Shown here piece by piece: positions 1 through 12,164 of a stretch of 64,000 nucleotides of DNA. Position 1 is the stretch's first letter. The number at the start of each line of letters is the position of its first letter. The stretch covers positions 2,792,447 to 2,856,446 of the forward strand of contig JALPQD010000053.1 of assembly GCA_023101885.1 (NCBI GenBank), written 5' to 3'. The DNA is from Typhlomys cinereus (taxonomy: Eukaryota; Chordata; Mammalia; Rodentia; Platacanthomyidae). A program made the translations under genes and the position numbers. The notes beneath the pieces were generated by a model that did not search any database, had not been told where the DNA came from, and saw nothing but the letters and a program-made list of their open reading frames with translations.

Positions 1-919
1 GCCCTGATCCTCATACCGGGATTGAGAAATGGCCGTTACCCTTCTGAACATCCAGCTTAGTTCATTTTAAAGTCTGCCACTGAGAATATTTCAGCCATAA
101 ATAAAATGATAAAATAAAAATACTTGGGTGTATAATCCAGGTACTCATCTTCAGTTCCAGTTCTGTTTTTTCACTCAATAAATCAGTTTTAGCTCCAGCT
201 CCAAAATCGCAGGGACTTGCTCTCCTCAGCCTGGCTTTGGATAGATGCCATTCCCTGCACTGATGACCTGTGGTGGATGAGGGTCAGAGTGGCTTCCATG
301 ATAACCAGTAAGATGCAGTTCCTAACTGAATGGGTGCCATCCATACAAAACAAAACACTACGGACACATAAGAAAAGACAAATCTGCGAAGTAGGCAGGG
401 CCTTCCGTGTCAGAGAAGTGGGAGGAAGCCAAAAAAAGACAGTTTCGAGAATAGAAGAGGGGGTCAAGCTGACATGGGGGCACATGCCTAGAATCCCAGA
501 GGGAATTCCAGATTGGTCTGAGCCACAGTCTGTTCTCTTCTCAAAAAGAACAACAGAAGAGAGGAGGACAGGGAGAGGGAAAGGGAGAAAGAAAGAAGGG
601 GATGGGAAGAGAGAAATGGACCAACAATCCAAAATGTCTGAGAGAGGTTCAGCAGTATATGGAGACGAGATCACTGGACTTAAGAAAAAGGAGGTTGTTG
701 ATTATCTTGGCCAGAGGCAGTTCCAGTGGGTAGCTGGAATGGGAGACTGGAGTATGTGTGTGACGGGAGTCAGATTTCAGTGGTTTTGAGAATCAGTAAG
801 AAGTAGATAGGGTAAAGGTGATTCAAGAGAGCACTACAAAGGAGGAGAATGAAAGAGAATAACTACAGATAGTTAGAGTCAGAGGAAGATTACTTGTTGG
901 TTGGTTGGCTTATTGGCTT

Positions 920-1010
920 TTAAAATGAGACATAGTCTGTCTCTGTAGCCCTGACTGAAATTCGCTATGTAAACCAAGAAGTTGTGATCAATCTTCCTGC
1001 CTCTGTCAGG
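920..1010 (-). mobile_element. B1-like SINE fragment
   Basis: Diverged antisense B1 words: tgagacatagtctgtctctg, tagccctgactgaaattcgc, cttcctgcctctgtcag. Confidence 0.4.
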
Positions 1011-2217
1011 GACAGAAGTTAAAGCTGGGGCAGAAGGTATGAACCATTTCAACTTTTTCTAAGCCACAGTGCAAAGTAGGACAGGGAGAGGAGGTGCCTG
1101 ACCTTAGCCAGATGACCCAGGCCGTAGCCCTGAGCACACCTAGAGGCCCTGGGATTGTTCTCAGACAGAGAGGCCTTGTGTGGCACACAAAGAGAGAGTC
1201 GCAAGGCTGGAGCCAGGTCGGTGGGTAAGGTTAGGGTGGGACACAGCAGTTTCACTCAGGAACGGGCAAACTTGCTAGTGCTCTGATTTCCTTATCTCAG
1301 AGCCAAGCCTTTGGCAGCCCACTGCTACTGACCTCCTCGATAGACCAAGCTACTCACCTTCTTCCTCAGTTCCATTTCCCCACCTCCCATCACGCCTCTG
1401 CAACTGCCGCTCCCTCCACCCCCGAAACTGACTGGATAAGGTCCTTTCAACACCATGTCAACGCCTGTGAACATTTTGAGACCTTATCTTTGTTGACTAT
1501 TAGGCAACACGGAGGCTGTGAATCCCATTTTGAAACTACCTGCTCTCTTCCAGGCAGGAGTTTTCTCCAGGAACGTCTGTTTCTCCTAAGACGACTCTTG
1601 TGCAGGAAGCACCTGCAGTCTGTTGGAGCTCTAGATCCCTCACAGATACTCTTCGCCTGGAGGCACGACAGGTGCAAGAAACAGATGAGGAATCCCAGGC
1701 TTCAGGCTACCAAGGGGTTGCACCAAGGCCGGTAGCAACAAGTGCTGGTCCTGGGTAGGACGTAAAGTGGCTGCGCTGCCTGGCTCCAGCACACACACAC
1801 CGTTAGGGTCCTCCCCTCTGCACCCATCCTCCTTGCCCTTCCTCTCCCCTCCCTTCTGTTCGCCCCCTCTTCTCATCCTCTTTCAGTTGCCAATAAGCCT
1901 CTGCATGCCGTTAGTGCCCATTTTTGTTCTGACAGCGCTTTACCACTGGCCCAGATCTTGCTCCCAAAGTCCCAGATGCTATTTGTTGTTGTTGCTGCTG
2001 CCGCCGCTGCTATTGTTAAGTCCCGAGATTTAGATTTATGGAGTGTTACAACATGGCAGGCACCGTGCCAACTTCCTTAAATACATCATCTTATTAAACC
2101 CTCACAGCAACTCTATTAGGCAGGTACTACTATGCTACTCTCCTAAGGAAGCTAAGAGACATTAATTGATCTGTCTCAAGGTTTATGGGAGCCCAGCTTG
2201 GTCTGGCCTTTACAGTC

Positions 2218-2408
2218 ATTGTCTATTTGAAGAGGGTCTTGCTGTGTAGCCCAGGTTGGCTTTAAACACACCACCCTCCTTCTTCAACTTGTGATTACAT
2301 TGTATGTACAACCATGCCTGGCTCAGTCATTGCCTTAGCTGCCTAAAAGCCCTGTACCATGAGGTACTATTAGTGCCTTGTGTTCTCTTACCTGGAGAAA
2401 ACAAAGAG

Positions 2409-2458
<50 letters not shown>

Positions 2459-2680
2459 TGTGTGTGTATTTTGCTTTGTCTTGTTTTGTTTTGTTGCTGA
2501 GACATTGAGACAGGATGTTTGTTATGTACCCCAGACTGGCCTCAAACTTACTACATACCTGAGATTGGCAAGAACTTATGATCCTTCTGCCTCTATCTCT
2601 TAGGTGTTGGTTTTATGTGGGGTTCCGCACATGCTAGGCCAGCATTCTACCAGCTGAGCAACATTCCCAGCCAGAAGCTG
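2218..2680 (-). mobile_element. Two diverged B1-like SINE fragments around a TG repeat
   Basis: 2226-2325 reads as the reverse complement of a B1/Alu-type element (gggtcttgctgtgtagccca, then catgcctggctca). A second piece at 2500-2680 (gagacaggatgtttgttatg, ctggcctcaaactt) continues into an ID-like end (agctgagcaacattcccagcc). A TG microsatellite at 2412-2467 lies between them. Confidence 0.6.
2412..2467. repeat. TG microsatellite
   Basis: About 28 TG units with one TA interruption. Confidence 0.95.
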
Positions 2681-2879
2681 CTCTTTGGTCTTTCGCATCC
2701 ATTCAAAGTTTTCCCTAGGTTTGCTCAGTGATTCGCACCACCTTGAATTCCACATTTTCTGCCCTCCTTACTTTCCTCTGCACTGTCTCCAGATCATGAA
2801 GCTGATCGGGTCTCTCCAGCTGTGAACCTTTAACTGTCAAGAAAAATCTTCAGAACCTTAGTCTGACTTTCAAAACTAT

Positions 2880-3062
2880 GGCCAGAGAAATAGCTCAATG
2901 GGTAAAGCACCTGTGCGCAAACTCGGTGACCCCTGGAGCCCACGTGGCGAAACGCAGAGAACCGTCTTCTGAAAAATTGACCTCTGACCCACACATACAT
3001 GCTGTGGCATACATGTTCTCTCTCTCTCTCTCTATGTAGTAAAACAAAACTAAAAACAACAA
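2880..3062 (+). mobile_element. Old tRNA-derived SINE fragment (B3-like)
   Basis: The head is atggccagagaaatagctcaatgg, followed by gagaaccgtcttctg and tgacctctgacccacacata, the same architecture as the fragment at 62683-62815. It ends in a TC microsatellite and an A-rich tail. Confidence 0.55.
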
Positions 3063-3344
3063 CAACAAAAATATGGCATATGTGGTCCCACTTTCTCTGC
3101 AGGTTCAGCTCCCACCCAGTCTACTGTGGAGCTGTGGAGGTTCTGGCCTTATCTTCTCATGCTCTGCCCTTCAAGGGCAGGGAGTATTCTTTGCCTCTTC
3201 ATTGTAATGGTCCCCCTGGCACGATAACGCTTGTCATTGGCACAGCTGTGTCTGCTCATTAGTTTCTCTATTTTATAAAACTAAGTATGTGGTCGCCCAA
3301 CAGAGTGATTGACTTAATGCTATAGAACTTTTACATTTTTAAAT

Positions 3345-3643
3345 TTTTTTATTATTATTATTTATTCAACTGTGTGCATGTGCGTGTGTATGTGGGCGCG
3401 TGTGTGTATGTGTGCCTGTGTGTGTGTCTCTGTGTGTGTGTAGAACCACGGACGAATTCACAAACCACCATGGACGCCTCCACCTCCTTCTGCCCCAGGA
3501 TTCACAGGCTCCGCCCTACCAGGACCAGAAGCGCAGGCCGCCCCCGCTTCCGCCTGGCGTTCATACGTGGGGTCTGGGATCCGAACTCAGGACCTTCCGC
3601 CTGCAAGGCGGAGGCTTAACCCCTGAGCCACCTCTCCAGCCCT
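3345..3643 (-). mobile_element. tRNA-derived SINE, young family, copy 1
   Basis: On the minus strand it starts ggctggagaggtggctcagg and has pol III A-box-like (TGGCTCAGGGG) and B-box-like (GAGTTCGGATCC) sequences, a GC-rich body of about 130 nt, a CA-rich stretch and an AATAAATAATAATAA tail. It is flanked by near-perfect 20-nt target duplications at 3325-3344 and 3644-3663 (19 of 20 identical), so it inserted fairly recently by LINE-type retrotransposition. Confidence 0.9.
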
Positions 3644-5998
3644 GAACTTTTATATTTTTAAATGTTGAAATGGTAAAATAAACCAAGTAAACGCTCTTCC
3701 AGTCCAAGGCCCAGGTGCCAGCAGAAGGCCATTCATTACTGGGGTTCCTCCTTCCTCCATCCTCCCCGGTTGTGTTTTCATGCTGTGACTGATGTGGGCT
3801 CTGCTCATGTGCCCAAATGTTCAGGGCCCTTCTAAGGCCCATCCTGTGCCATTTCTGGGCCTCGATAGGAAGCGTCTTGGGATCTCTTCAGCCTTCTTCA
3901 AGAAGTATAGACTTCTAGAAAGCCAGAGTCAAAACTGCGTCTGCAGTTGACTTTAGTCTTGGACAAGAAATACTCTTCAAAAGAGCTAGGCCAGGGGGAA
4001 GGGGAAAGCCCACGAGATAAGGAGAGGACCGTCTAGGACAAAACTCAGCAGACATCTCAGTGCATTATGTGGGCACACCAATGCTCAGGCAGTCAACATC
4101 GGAAGGCAGAAACCAAAAAGCATTCCTTTCTGCATGAACTAGCAGAAACAGACACACAAGCAAATATACAGGAATGGGCAACTGCAAACTTTCCTATAGA
4201 TAGAAACACAGAGATGCGCATGTTTAACAGTCACTGCACAGATATCTAAGAAGACAAACAAAAACACAGCAGGAGTGGTGACCGTCCCTGCAACCCTAGC
4301 ACTCAGAGGTACAAGGATTGTCTGAACTGTATAGTGAGAGCCTGTCATTTTTTTCTTACTTTAAGCATTTGCCATAATATACACATGAGCAAAGGTAAAC
4401 CTGCTGCTGCCAGAGTCACACAATGGGTATTAGAGACTGTAATTTTTTAAATTTTTCTATAAAATTTATTTTTTGTATGTTCAAGACAGAGAGACAGAGA
4501 GAGAAGAGGAGGAGAAGTCAATGATGGGAAAGAAGAAGGAGGAGTAGGGGAAAGTAGAGAGATGAGAGACGAGAGAGTGCTGCTTTGGGGTAGAGCACAC
4601 ACATCCCACTTCTGGAAAGCGGCGAAGATAGATGCCAGGGAAACGTAAGCCAAAGGTTGGACAAGCAAGAGTTGCGAGAGTTGGCTAGATGAAAGACAGG
4701 AGTGAGGAAGTCAACTTGGGCTAAGAAAAGAGCACAGAGGAAGGTCTAAATATTAGCTTTCTGTTGGCACCGTGTCGAGTAACCATCAACCTAGTGGCTT
4801 CAAGCAGCACATTTATCCTTGCAGTCGGAAGGTTAGAAGTCTGAAATCCACCTCACTGAGCTAAAGTCAAGGTGTCTTCGAGACCCCTTGCCTTTTCAGC
4901 TTTGAGTGGTTGTTCCTGGTCCTTGGCTTGTGGACCACTGCTGCATGTCAGAGTGCATCATCCCAGTCTCTGCCTCCATCCTTCCAGCACCTTCTCTGAC
5001 TCCCTCTTCCTCCTCCCTCTTTCCTTTCGGAACCATTGAGATTCTAACAGGCACATCTAGACAATCCAGAATAATCTTCCCATCTTGGGATACACAATCA
5101 CATCTATAAAGTTCCTTTCATCATACAAACTAGTATTCACAGGCTCTGGGAAACAGGACTTGGACATATCGGGTACCACCTTCAGGAGGGTAAATGATGA
5201 TCTCACAATCTTCAAAAAAATCCTCTAAGGTAAAATTTAGTTATCCCCAGTTTGAGGATGAACCTGAGGCAGAGAGGTTATGCCATTTGCCTTAAACACA
5301 GAGATGCTTTTAAAAAAAAGATAGCATGCTATTAATAAAGTTATCAAGCCACACAAAAGAATACAAAGAAAATGTGACACATCAATGTCACCACCCAGAA
5401 ATGATTGTTGTTACATCCAGCTAGTATATTTGTACAGAGAGACAGAGATGGCGGTGCAGAGTGACAACCAAACAACCAAGGCTGGACTATTCTTATACTT
5501 CTAACAATACATACCATAGAGTTTTTTTTTTTCTTAACCAAAAGCAAAAAAATGTACTTTTACTTTAATAGAGGGGAAAGAAACCAAACTGAAAATGAAG
5601 GAATAGCTGAACTAAATTATTTTTCCATCTCAAAAACAGTCATTCCTAAAAGACCTCTCTCAAGTTAGGAAAAAAAAATGATTTCTATTAAGAAGTCGAA
5701 GTACAATTTTGCTATTATGTTTAAGTTTCATACACTATTAAGTGACTCTCGATTACGGAAGAAAATGTGATCAGCACTCTGCCCTCTTTCTAACCCTCCT
5801 CCCCCCTCCAGATGATGTCACCAATGTTATTTTTACTTTATCAAGATTTATAATATTTATATTTTGTCCTGAAACTAAAATTCCCACAGTTTAATCTTAA
5901 CCTAAGTGGAATTAATGTCACCACCAGTCCTTTTACCACAAATCTCCCTCCCTCGGCTGCTGGTTTCGATTAATCTCTTGGCTGACTCCATTTTGTCT

Positions 5999-6237
5999 TT
6001 TTTTTTTTTTTTTTTTTTTTTTTTTGCAGATTCTCTTGTTTCCAGGAGGATCTTAAACTGACCTATAGCTGTGCATGACCTTGAACTCCTGAGACTCCTG
6101 CCTTCACCTCTTGAGTGTTGGGGTGGCGGGTGTGCATCGCCGTGCTGGTGTATGTGATGCTAAGGATGGAAGCCTGAGCGTCATGCGTGCTACGCAAATA
6201 CTCAACCAACTAAACTCCATCCCGGTCCTCAGTTAGT
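5999..6237 (-). mobile_element. Poly(T)-flanked diverged SINE (B4-like composite)
   Basis: A 26-nt T run is followed by B1-like sequence (ccttgaactcctgagactcc) and an ID-like 3' portion (ctcaaccaactaaactccatccc), the arrangement of an antisense B4-type composite SINE with its poly(A) on the minus strand. Confidence 0.55.
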
Positions 6238-6969
6238 TTTTGTTTTTGTTTTTGCTCCAAAGGTTGGCAAGTTCTCTGGAACCCAGAGTCACAGTTGAGA
6301 TGAACAGTTTTCTGTTTGGTTAGTTGTTTTTATAGTTTGGGGGTGAAACCTTGTTAGTCCTCCGAACTTTGTAGATAACTGTCTCATTGTCTTTGTCAGG
6401 TGCTACCCTGGAGAAGTGCTCTGTTTCAGGACAGAGCGACTTGCTTTGCTGCCTAGGTGCCTGAAGTGGTCCTATCTTAGTAACTAATCCATGTGTCTTA
6501 ATGTCAACTGTTCTGCCCAGGTGGCATCTTCCTTTCTAAGCTGTAAGTCCGTTCCTTCATTTCATGGGGTGTTCTTTTCTGTGTTGCACACCTTAATCTC
6601 TTTTGTGTTCTGATTTTGGAGTGTCCACTTCGAGGACACTCATAGTTACATGTAGGATTGTATTTGCCCTCTCACCTCTGACTCCTTCATAGCTTGGTTC
6701 CCTCCGCCCCCCCACTTCCCTCATTAATGCTCCACATCTCAAGCTTTGCCTACACACACTTCAGTTTTCAGCATATTCTATGTTTCTCTTTGGTCCTCTA
6801 TTATTTTCCCATGTTCTCTCATCTCCCTGCACATCTCATTCTGTGGCTTCATTACATTGTCCTTGAGTTCTTTGTTCTATTGATTCCCTGCTATTAATAA
6901 GACTGTCTAGGACAGGAAGGACTTGCTGAGAATCTTTTATTCCTTTGATTGTTTTCTTCTAGATTGGGA

Positions 6970-6970
6970 T

Positions 6971-7009
<39 letters not shown>

Positions 7010-7012
7010 TTA
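6970..7012. repeat. TTTA tetranucleotide microsatellite
   Basis: About ten perfect TTTA units, likely length-polymorphic. Confidence 0.95.
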
Positions 7013-8100
7013 TTTTTGCATTGTTTTCCTGGCTTCCTTCCTTTCCTCCCTTTATACCCTCCCCTTCCTGCTTTTCTTCATCTATACCACCTATATTTTG
7101 ATCGGGGTCTTGATGCCTAAAGCTCATACTATTTCTTTTATTCCTATTGCTGTCTGCCATGGCTCATGGATTCTAAGTCCTTGAGCTTGTTCCCTGACAA
7201 CCTCACTCCATACCATGGATGATGCTGTGTTCTTGTCTGCTGAGGTGTCATGAAGAGGATATGGGGCGTCTACTTACAAAAGTCCCCCCCACCACACACA
7301 CACTCACTCACTCACTCACAACTCTCTCCAAGCCTAGCCACTCACCCAATGGTCCATTTCTCACCAGTAAAATTTCTTTACTCTGCTGCTTTTGGTAGCA
7401 GGGGTAGGAGGGACGCTGCTTGCTTATTGCTCCTAAATCTTCTGATTCTTTCTTAACTTATTATTATGTAAAGATTTCCATTTAAAGACTCCTTTGGGTG
7501 TATTGGGTAGTCTCAACCGTGCTCTTGTTTTGGCTTTCTTACTGGTGCTGGTTGGGGGATTAGGCTATGATTTCACTTGTGTGCCATCCCGGCCTTGTCT
7601 TATCCATATCTCTCCTCTCTGACTCCCTCCTCCGGGCAAGACTCTGGAAGTCCCTGTGCAATCCTACTTCTGTGTCCAGGTCCATCTCTGCCCAGAATGC
7701 TCTCCTCCTATAAAGGGGCATCCTCTAGTGGACAGGGCGCAGTGTACACCGGGAAGCCTAGTTCCACGTCTCTCCTTCTATTGTCAGCCCCTCCCGGGGA
7801 AACATCTCTGCTACTCCATTCCCATTCTCCCTGTCCCGTGAGCCCCAGGGTGCTCTGCATTCTCCATACAGTGGCAAGGAAGGCCTCAGCTGTGAGTGCA
7901 CTAGGCGCTGTCCACCGGAAGCCACACACTGACACCACAGATGTATCCTGTGCACCCAGCCATGCAGTCACACACGGTGGCACGTCATTACGATCTACAT
8001 GCAGTGGAACAGCGGCATTTGAGGTGTCCATCCTGCGCACGCCGCCCACGCTGTCCGGTTCCTCTGGGGACCACAGGCTCTGAATCTCCTGAGAACCTGC

Positions 8101-8115
8101 CCTGCCCCCTGGTGG
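8101..8115 (-). promoter_or_regulatory. CTCF-like motif
   Basis: The minus strand reads CCACCAGGGGGCAGG, 14 of 15 consensus positions, 3.4 kb beyond the Cntfr 3' end. Confidence 0.55.
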
Positions 8116-8606
8116 CCACTCCCCAAGCCACTGAAGACCTCCACCTACTCCTCCGCCTGGTCTCTGATGAGAGGAGCCTCCAGTCTACAACTGCCTCCCC
8201 CTCAAAGTTATCTGTAGGCCAGGGCTTCTCAGATATCCTCTAGACCAGCCTGGCCACTCCGACTGCTATGGTCAGCAAGACCTTCTTGAATAAAAGTGAT
8301 CAACTGTCCCACTTGGCCTGGGATGGTTTTCCTGAGATTTGAGATAGTTCATGCTAAACCTAGAAAAGTCCATGGACCTTATTCTTTAAGACACACACAT
8401 CTTCAGACGAGTCTCCTCGGCCTAAATTCATTAAACCGACCTCTCAGACTAGCCCTCTCAATCAAGATCTCTCAGGAAGCACGTACCAGCCCAGCCCTGT
8501 TCTAACTGATCCTTCTACCCAGGCCTTTCACACCTGCATACCTTCAGGTTAGCCTTCCTCATCGTGGGCACTGTTGAATAAGGTCCTACCCATCTTATCA
8601 TCAAAA

Positions 8607-8638
8607 TCTCTCTCTCTCGCTCTGTCTCTCTCTCTCTC
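8607..8638. repeat. TC microsatellite
   Basis: Short TC run with two interruptions. Confidence 0.85.
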
Positions 8639-9229
8639 AGAATTGTCCTCAGAAGAGAATTTAAGGGAGGTGGGAATTATACTCCAATTCTTCCTGTTCG
8701 GGGCTGTGGCCCTTCATTCCCAGATAGGAGAAACCCTCTAATGGTCAGGGGTTCTAGACTGTGCACACAGTAGACATGTAGACCTCAGAACACAAAAATA
8801 CACAGGTGACGAACCTCCCATTGGAATTTGGAACCAAACACTGGGTTCCCTCCAGGTGAGAATGAACTTCCCGAATCCTATCCTACAGTGGTGGGTGCTA
8901 CTGAGACTGGATGCTGTCCAGGAAAGGCTCTAGCCCCACAGTTCCTTCTTTCCTGGCTTGCTGCTGGGAATGGTGACGGGGGTTTCTGTGCTGACAGTCA
9001 CTAGCCTAGAGCAGGAATGAAGGGCAGTCAGGTGGCCGAGAGGGGGCAGCAGAATCCAGGACAGACCCTGGCTCAGGCCAGAAGGAGAAGTAGCAGTCAC
9101 AGATTGGGTCTGGATGGGGGGAGGGGGCGAAGGGGAGGACATGTAGAGGGAGGCAAAGAAAGAAGGAATGAGACTGAGAAGAGGAACTAAAAGAGGTACA
9201 GTGACATACAGAGATAGGGATAGATAGAT

Positions 9230-9480
9230 ACACCTACGAGAGAGAGAGAGAGAGAATTGGGAGAGACCAGACCACAGAGATACTGAACAGACAGAGGTAG
9301 AGAAAGAGAAACAAAGAGAGAAATGGAGACTGAAGAAGAGACAAATGATGGAGATGCAAAGAGAAATAAATGAGATGGAGATGGAGAGAGACACAAAGAC
9401 TGGGGCCACGACAGACATAGTCAAAGGCAGGAACAGGACAGAGAGACAACTATGGAGATGGGGAATGAAAGGAAGCAAAG
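9230..9480. repeat. GA-rich degenerate simple repeat
   Basis: Purine-rich tracts of gagagagaga and agacaaa-type words over about 250 nt. A similar one lies at 59800-60180. They give long but meaningless serine/leucine-rich frames on the minus strand. Confidence 0.7.
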
Positions 9481-11527
9481 GGGTAGAGGGGTCTAGAGAT
9501 AGGATAAAGCCACCCTGGGAAGAGAGATTGGGCACCCAGAGGGCTGACAGAACCAGACATATAGAAGATCCCCATCATCGGTGCACTTTGGAGGAGCAAA
9601 CAGCTAGTGGGGGGAAGGCTGGGTCACTGGGCCGCAGTGCAGGCTGCCTGTGGCATCCAATCCCGTGCCTCCCCAGCCCCCTTAGTTATGTTTCAATTCT
9701 CTGCGCACCATTTTAACCTCAAGATCTCATCCCTATACTTATCCCAGGCTCCACAGAACCATCCTTAGAAAGGGATGTGGATATACAGTACTCCGCAGTG
9801 AAAGCAACAGTCAGTGGGCGCAACTCTCTGACATAGGCATTCCCTACGGTGAAGGGGCCGGGGCAAAACCACCCCTCCTATCCAATTCAGGGGCAATGAC
9901 CCTGCCCCAAAATGACTGGAGAACAAGACTGATTCCCACGGAGTTGGGGCAGGGAGAGATATACCAGTTCTTCTTTCCATTAGCCTCCAAGGCTCCAGCG
10001 GGCCCCCTCCCCTCCTACTGCCCCCTCCTCCCCAGACCCCACATAATTGCTTTCCCATGTTGCTAATGGAGGCCAGATTGCTGATGCCCAAGCCCTGGGT
10101 GGGCGGGTTAGAGCTGACCAAGGCTCTCAAGGCAGAACTTCAGCCCACCCACCTCAGAGATATAAAAGAACACACAAGGTTCTAACATCCCAGGAATATG
10201 ATGTCTTTGGCAAAAGAGTTGGCAACTCCTTGACTTCTCTCGAGCCTTGCTGGACCTGGAGTGTAGGTTCTGGCCCGAGTCACACCTCACAAGGCCCAAA
10301 GCAACCCACGGAACTAGGAGTTCAGGACACAGATGCAGGCGACGGCGATTTTCTCCAAGTGTCCGTCCTGGGACCTGTTCCCGTGCCGTGTATTCCTACA
10401 GGTGGGCTACTCAGCTTGAAAGTCCTGGGACAGACTTGTGCTCCCCCACCCGTTTCTCCACGGAACACCGTCTCTCTTCCACCCTGGGGGAGGGTTAGCC
10501 ACCTTCACTCTGCAACCCTTTTCCCGGGTCCAACCTGTACTGTGATGTGTCTGGGTCTGACTCACCAGTACTCTAGGCACTGTGATTTTCCAAGAAACGG
10601 TCATACGGCGGGCTTCACACGACTAGTTACGTGTCCAGCGTCTGAGCTTAGTCTTAGGAGGAGATGAGGCTGTCGTGACTTCATCAGGAGTGAGGAAAGG
10701 GGATGCCCGGTACCCCTATAGAGGGCATTAGATACACCTGCCGACATGGCTTTGACTCTATGTCACTTCTCACTCCAGGCACCCACAGGAAGGCCAAGTC
10801 TGTTAAGGCCCCAGGTTAATGGTTTGCCAACCTGACCCTAGCCATTGAGCATTTGCAGCTAAGGAGCCCTGGGAAAGTGGCTTCTATGAGGGGTACTGGG
10901 CTTGAGCAGGCAGAGGGTGGTTGGAAAAGCCAGAGGGAACTTGGATCCCACTTCAGGGACTAGAAGGGTACGGAGCAGAACCGGACTGGCCCCTCGTAAC
11001 CCAAAACTCCAGATGCTTTCCGTCTCCACAGTGAATCTTAATCACAGCATACTCCTGGGGCCCAGCCCTGTATTCCACAGTTCCGGGTCTGACACCAGCT
11101 CCAATCCCTACTCACGCTCCATGGCATCTCCTCTTGGGCCTGGGACGCTGGGCTCTGAGCGCCCGTGACTGGGCTGAGGACTAGACTCGGCCTGTTAACC
11201 CTCTGAACTGTGTCTCCTTTCCTGGACACTCCTAGAAGGTGACTTTAGAAATGACCTTCCCCACCAGGACTTCAGCAGCCTCCACGAGGAACGGACGTCC
11301 CCACAGGGAGATGCCAAGATGCGGGTCCATCTTGACTGGCACCAGCTTCCCACAGGTTTGCCCCTGACTGCACAGTCCAGGGAAACTCCACTCCGAAGCA
11401 ATAGCAACCTGGAAGCCAAACCACTCCCTCTCCTCCCTAGCACGGTCTCTCTCCCACCCCAGGCCTAGCAGGCGGGGGTCCTCAGGACAGCAGTGCCCAC
11501 CCAAAATGGCTCTCTTCCAAGAACTCA

Positions 11528-12164
11528 TGAAATGGTGACGTTTAATGAGAACCCTTCCACCCCTCCCACCCTTGTATATACATCTATAAAAAATTCAAAT
11601 ACAGCAAGTTACCATCGAGTCAGACTAGAAGGGACTGACAGGGCATTAAATACTGGGGGTAGGACAGGGCCAGTGGAGGGTCGTACAAAACAGGGGCAGA
11701 GGTTGGGGGACTGAAAAGTGTGGGCACTGGGGGGAGGGGGATGGCTGGGCCCCCCCAGTGTCAGGAGCTTATAATCTGATGGTGGCAACAGAGACCCTGG
11801 GACAGACAGGAGGCTGGGGCAGGAGGAGAAGTTGTAGATACGAGGGGCTCCCCTCAGGCCCCCCAAGGGCTCCTGGGAGTCGCTGGCGTTGGAGGGTCCA
11901 GCCCGAGGGGGAAGGTGAGGGGAGGGTCTTTGGTGGGTGGGTTAGCTGCATGGTCCTCTTCCCCTGAGGGAGGGGGGCCGGCGTGGTGTGGCAGGGCTGG
12001 GGAAGGCAGGCCCGGGCCTGCCGGGGTCTCTACAAATTGTGTCTGAAGATAATGCAAAAGGTCCTCCTGCCCGTGTGCAAAATAGAAACCGGGGTCTGCA
12101 GGCTCAGCTCCGGCCTCCTGCTCCTCTGCAGGTGCTCTGGCATCTCCTCATGGGATGCCGGGCT
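11528..12164 (-). other. Cntfr: Cntfr exon 10: last base of the stop codon and 3' UTR
   Basis: After a strong acceptor (ctgtctccccag) the exon begins with A, completing TG|A, so the first base is the only coding one. The remaining 636 or so nt are a G/C-rich 3' UTR, running to a CA cleavage context about 13 nt beyond an ATTAAA signal. The acceptor and poly(A) signal are seen directly; the exact cleavage point is inferred. No competing AATAAA on the minus strand was noticed in this exon. Confidence 0.85.
11541..11546 (-). terminator. Cntfr: Poly(A) signal ATTAAA of Cntfr
   Basis: ATTAAA, the commonest variant of AATAAA, lies about 620 nt beyond the stop codon in the direction of transcription. 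A CA cleavage context follows within 15 nt, and G/T-rich sequence (TTTTGGGTGGG) comes 30-40 nt further on, as expected for a downstream element. Confidence 0.75.

Larger units (their letters stand above)
1..11527. other. Intergenic region downstream of Cntfr
   Basis: No gene was recognised. In human the next gene on this side is, from memory, ENHO, and its short protein was not found here. The block is mostly diverged SINEs, simple repeats (TG at 2412-2467, TTTA at 6970-7012, TC at 8607-8638, GA-rich 9230-9480) and unique sequence. About 5560-5960 is AT-rich without a recognised repeat. 7570-8260 is GC-richer and contains a CTCF-like motif. 9500-11500 is mostly unique, GC-moderate sequence with nothing I can name. 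Confidence 0.7.

Noticed and set aside
7904..7913. RE1/NRSF half-site GGCGCTGTCC (and GGACAGCGCC at 27684-27693)
   Set aside because: Each matches only one half of the RE1 element; no partner half at canonical or usual alternative spacing.
8930..9535. 201-codon Ser/Leu-rich minus-strand frame
   Set aside because: Comes from a GA-rich simple repeat.
10155..10172. TATA-like gatataaaag on the plus strand
   Set aside because: No associated exon, CpG island or transcript sign; such motifs are common by chance.
1..11527. Search for the neighbouring gene ENHO
   Set aside because: No frame resembles the short energy-homeostasis protein; in human it lies farther away than this window reaches.
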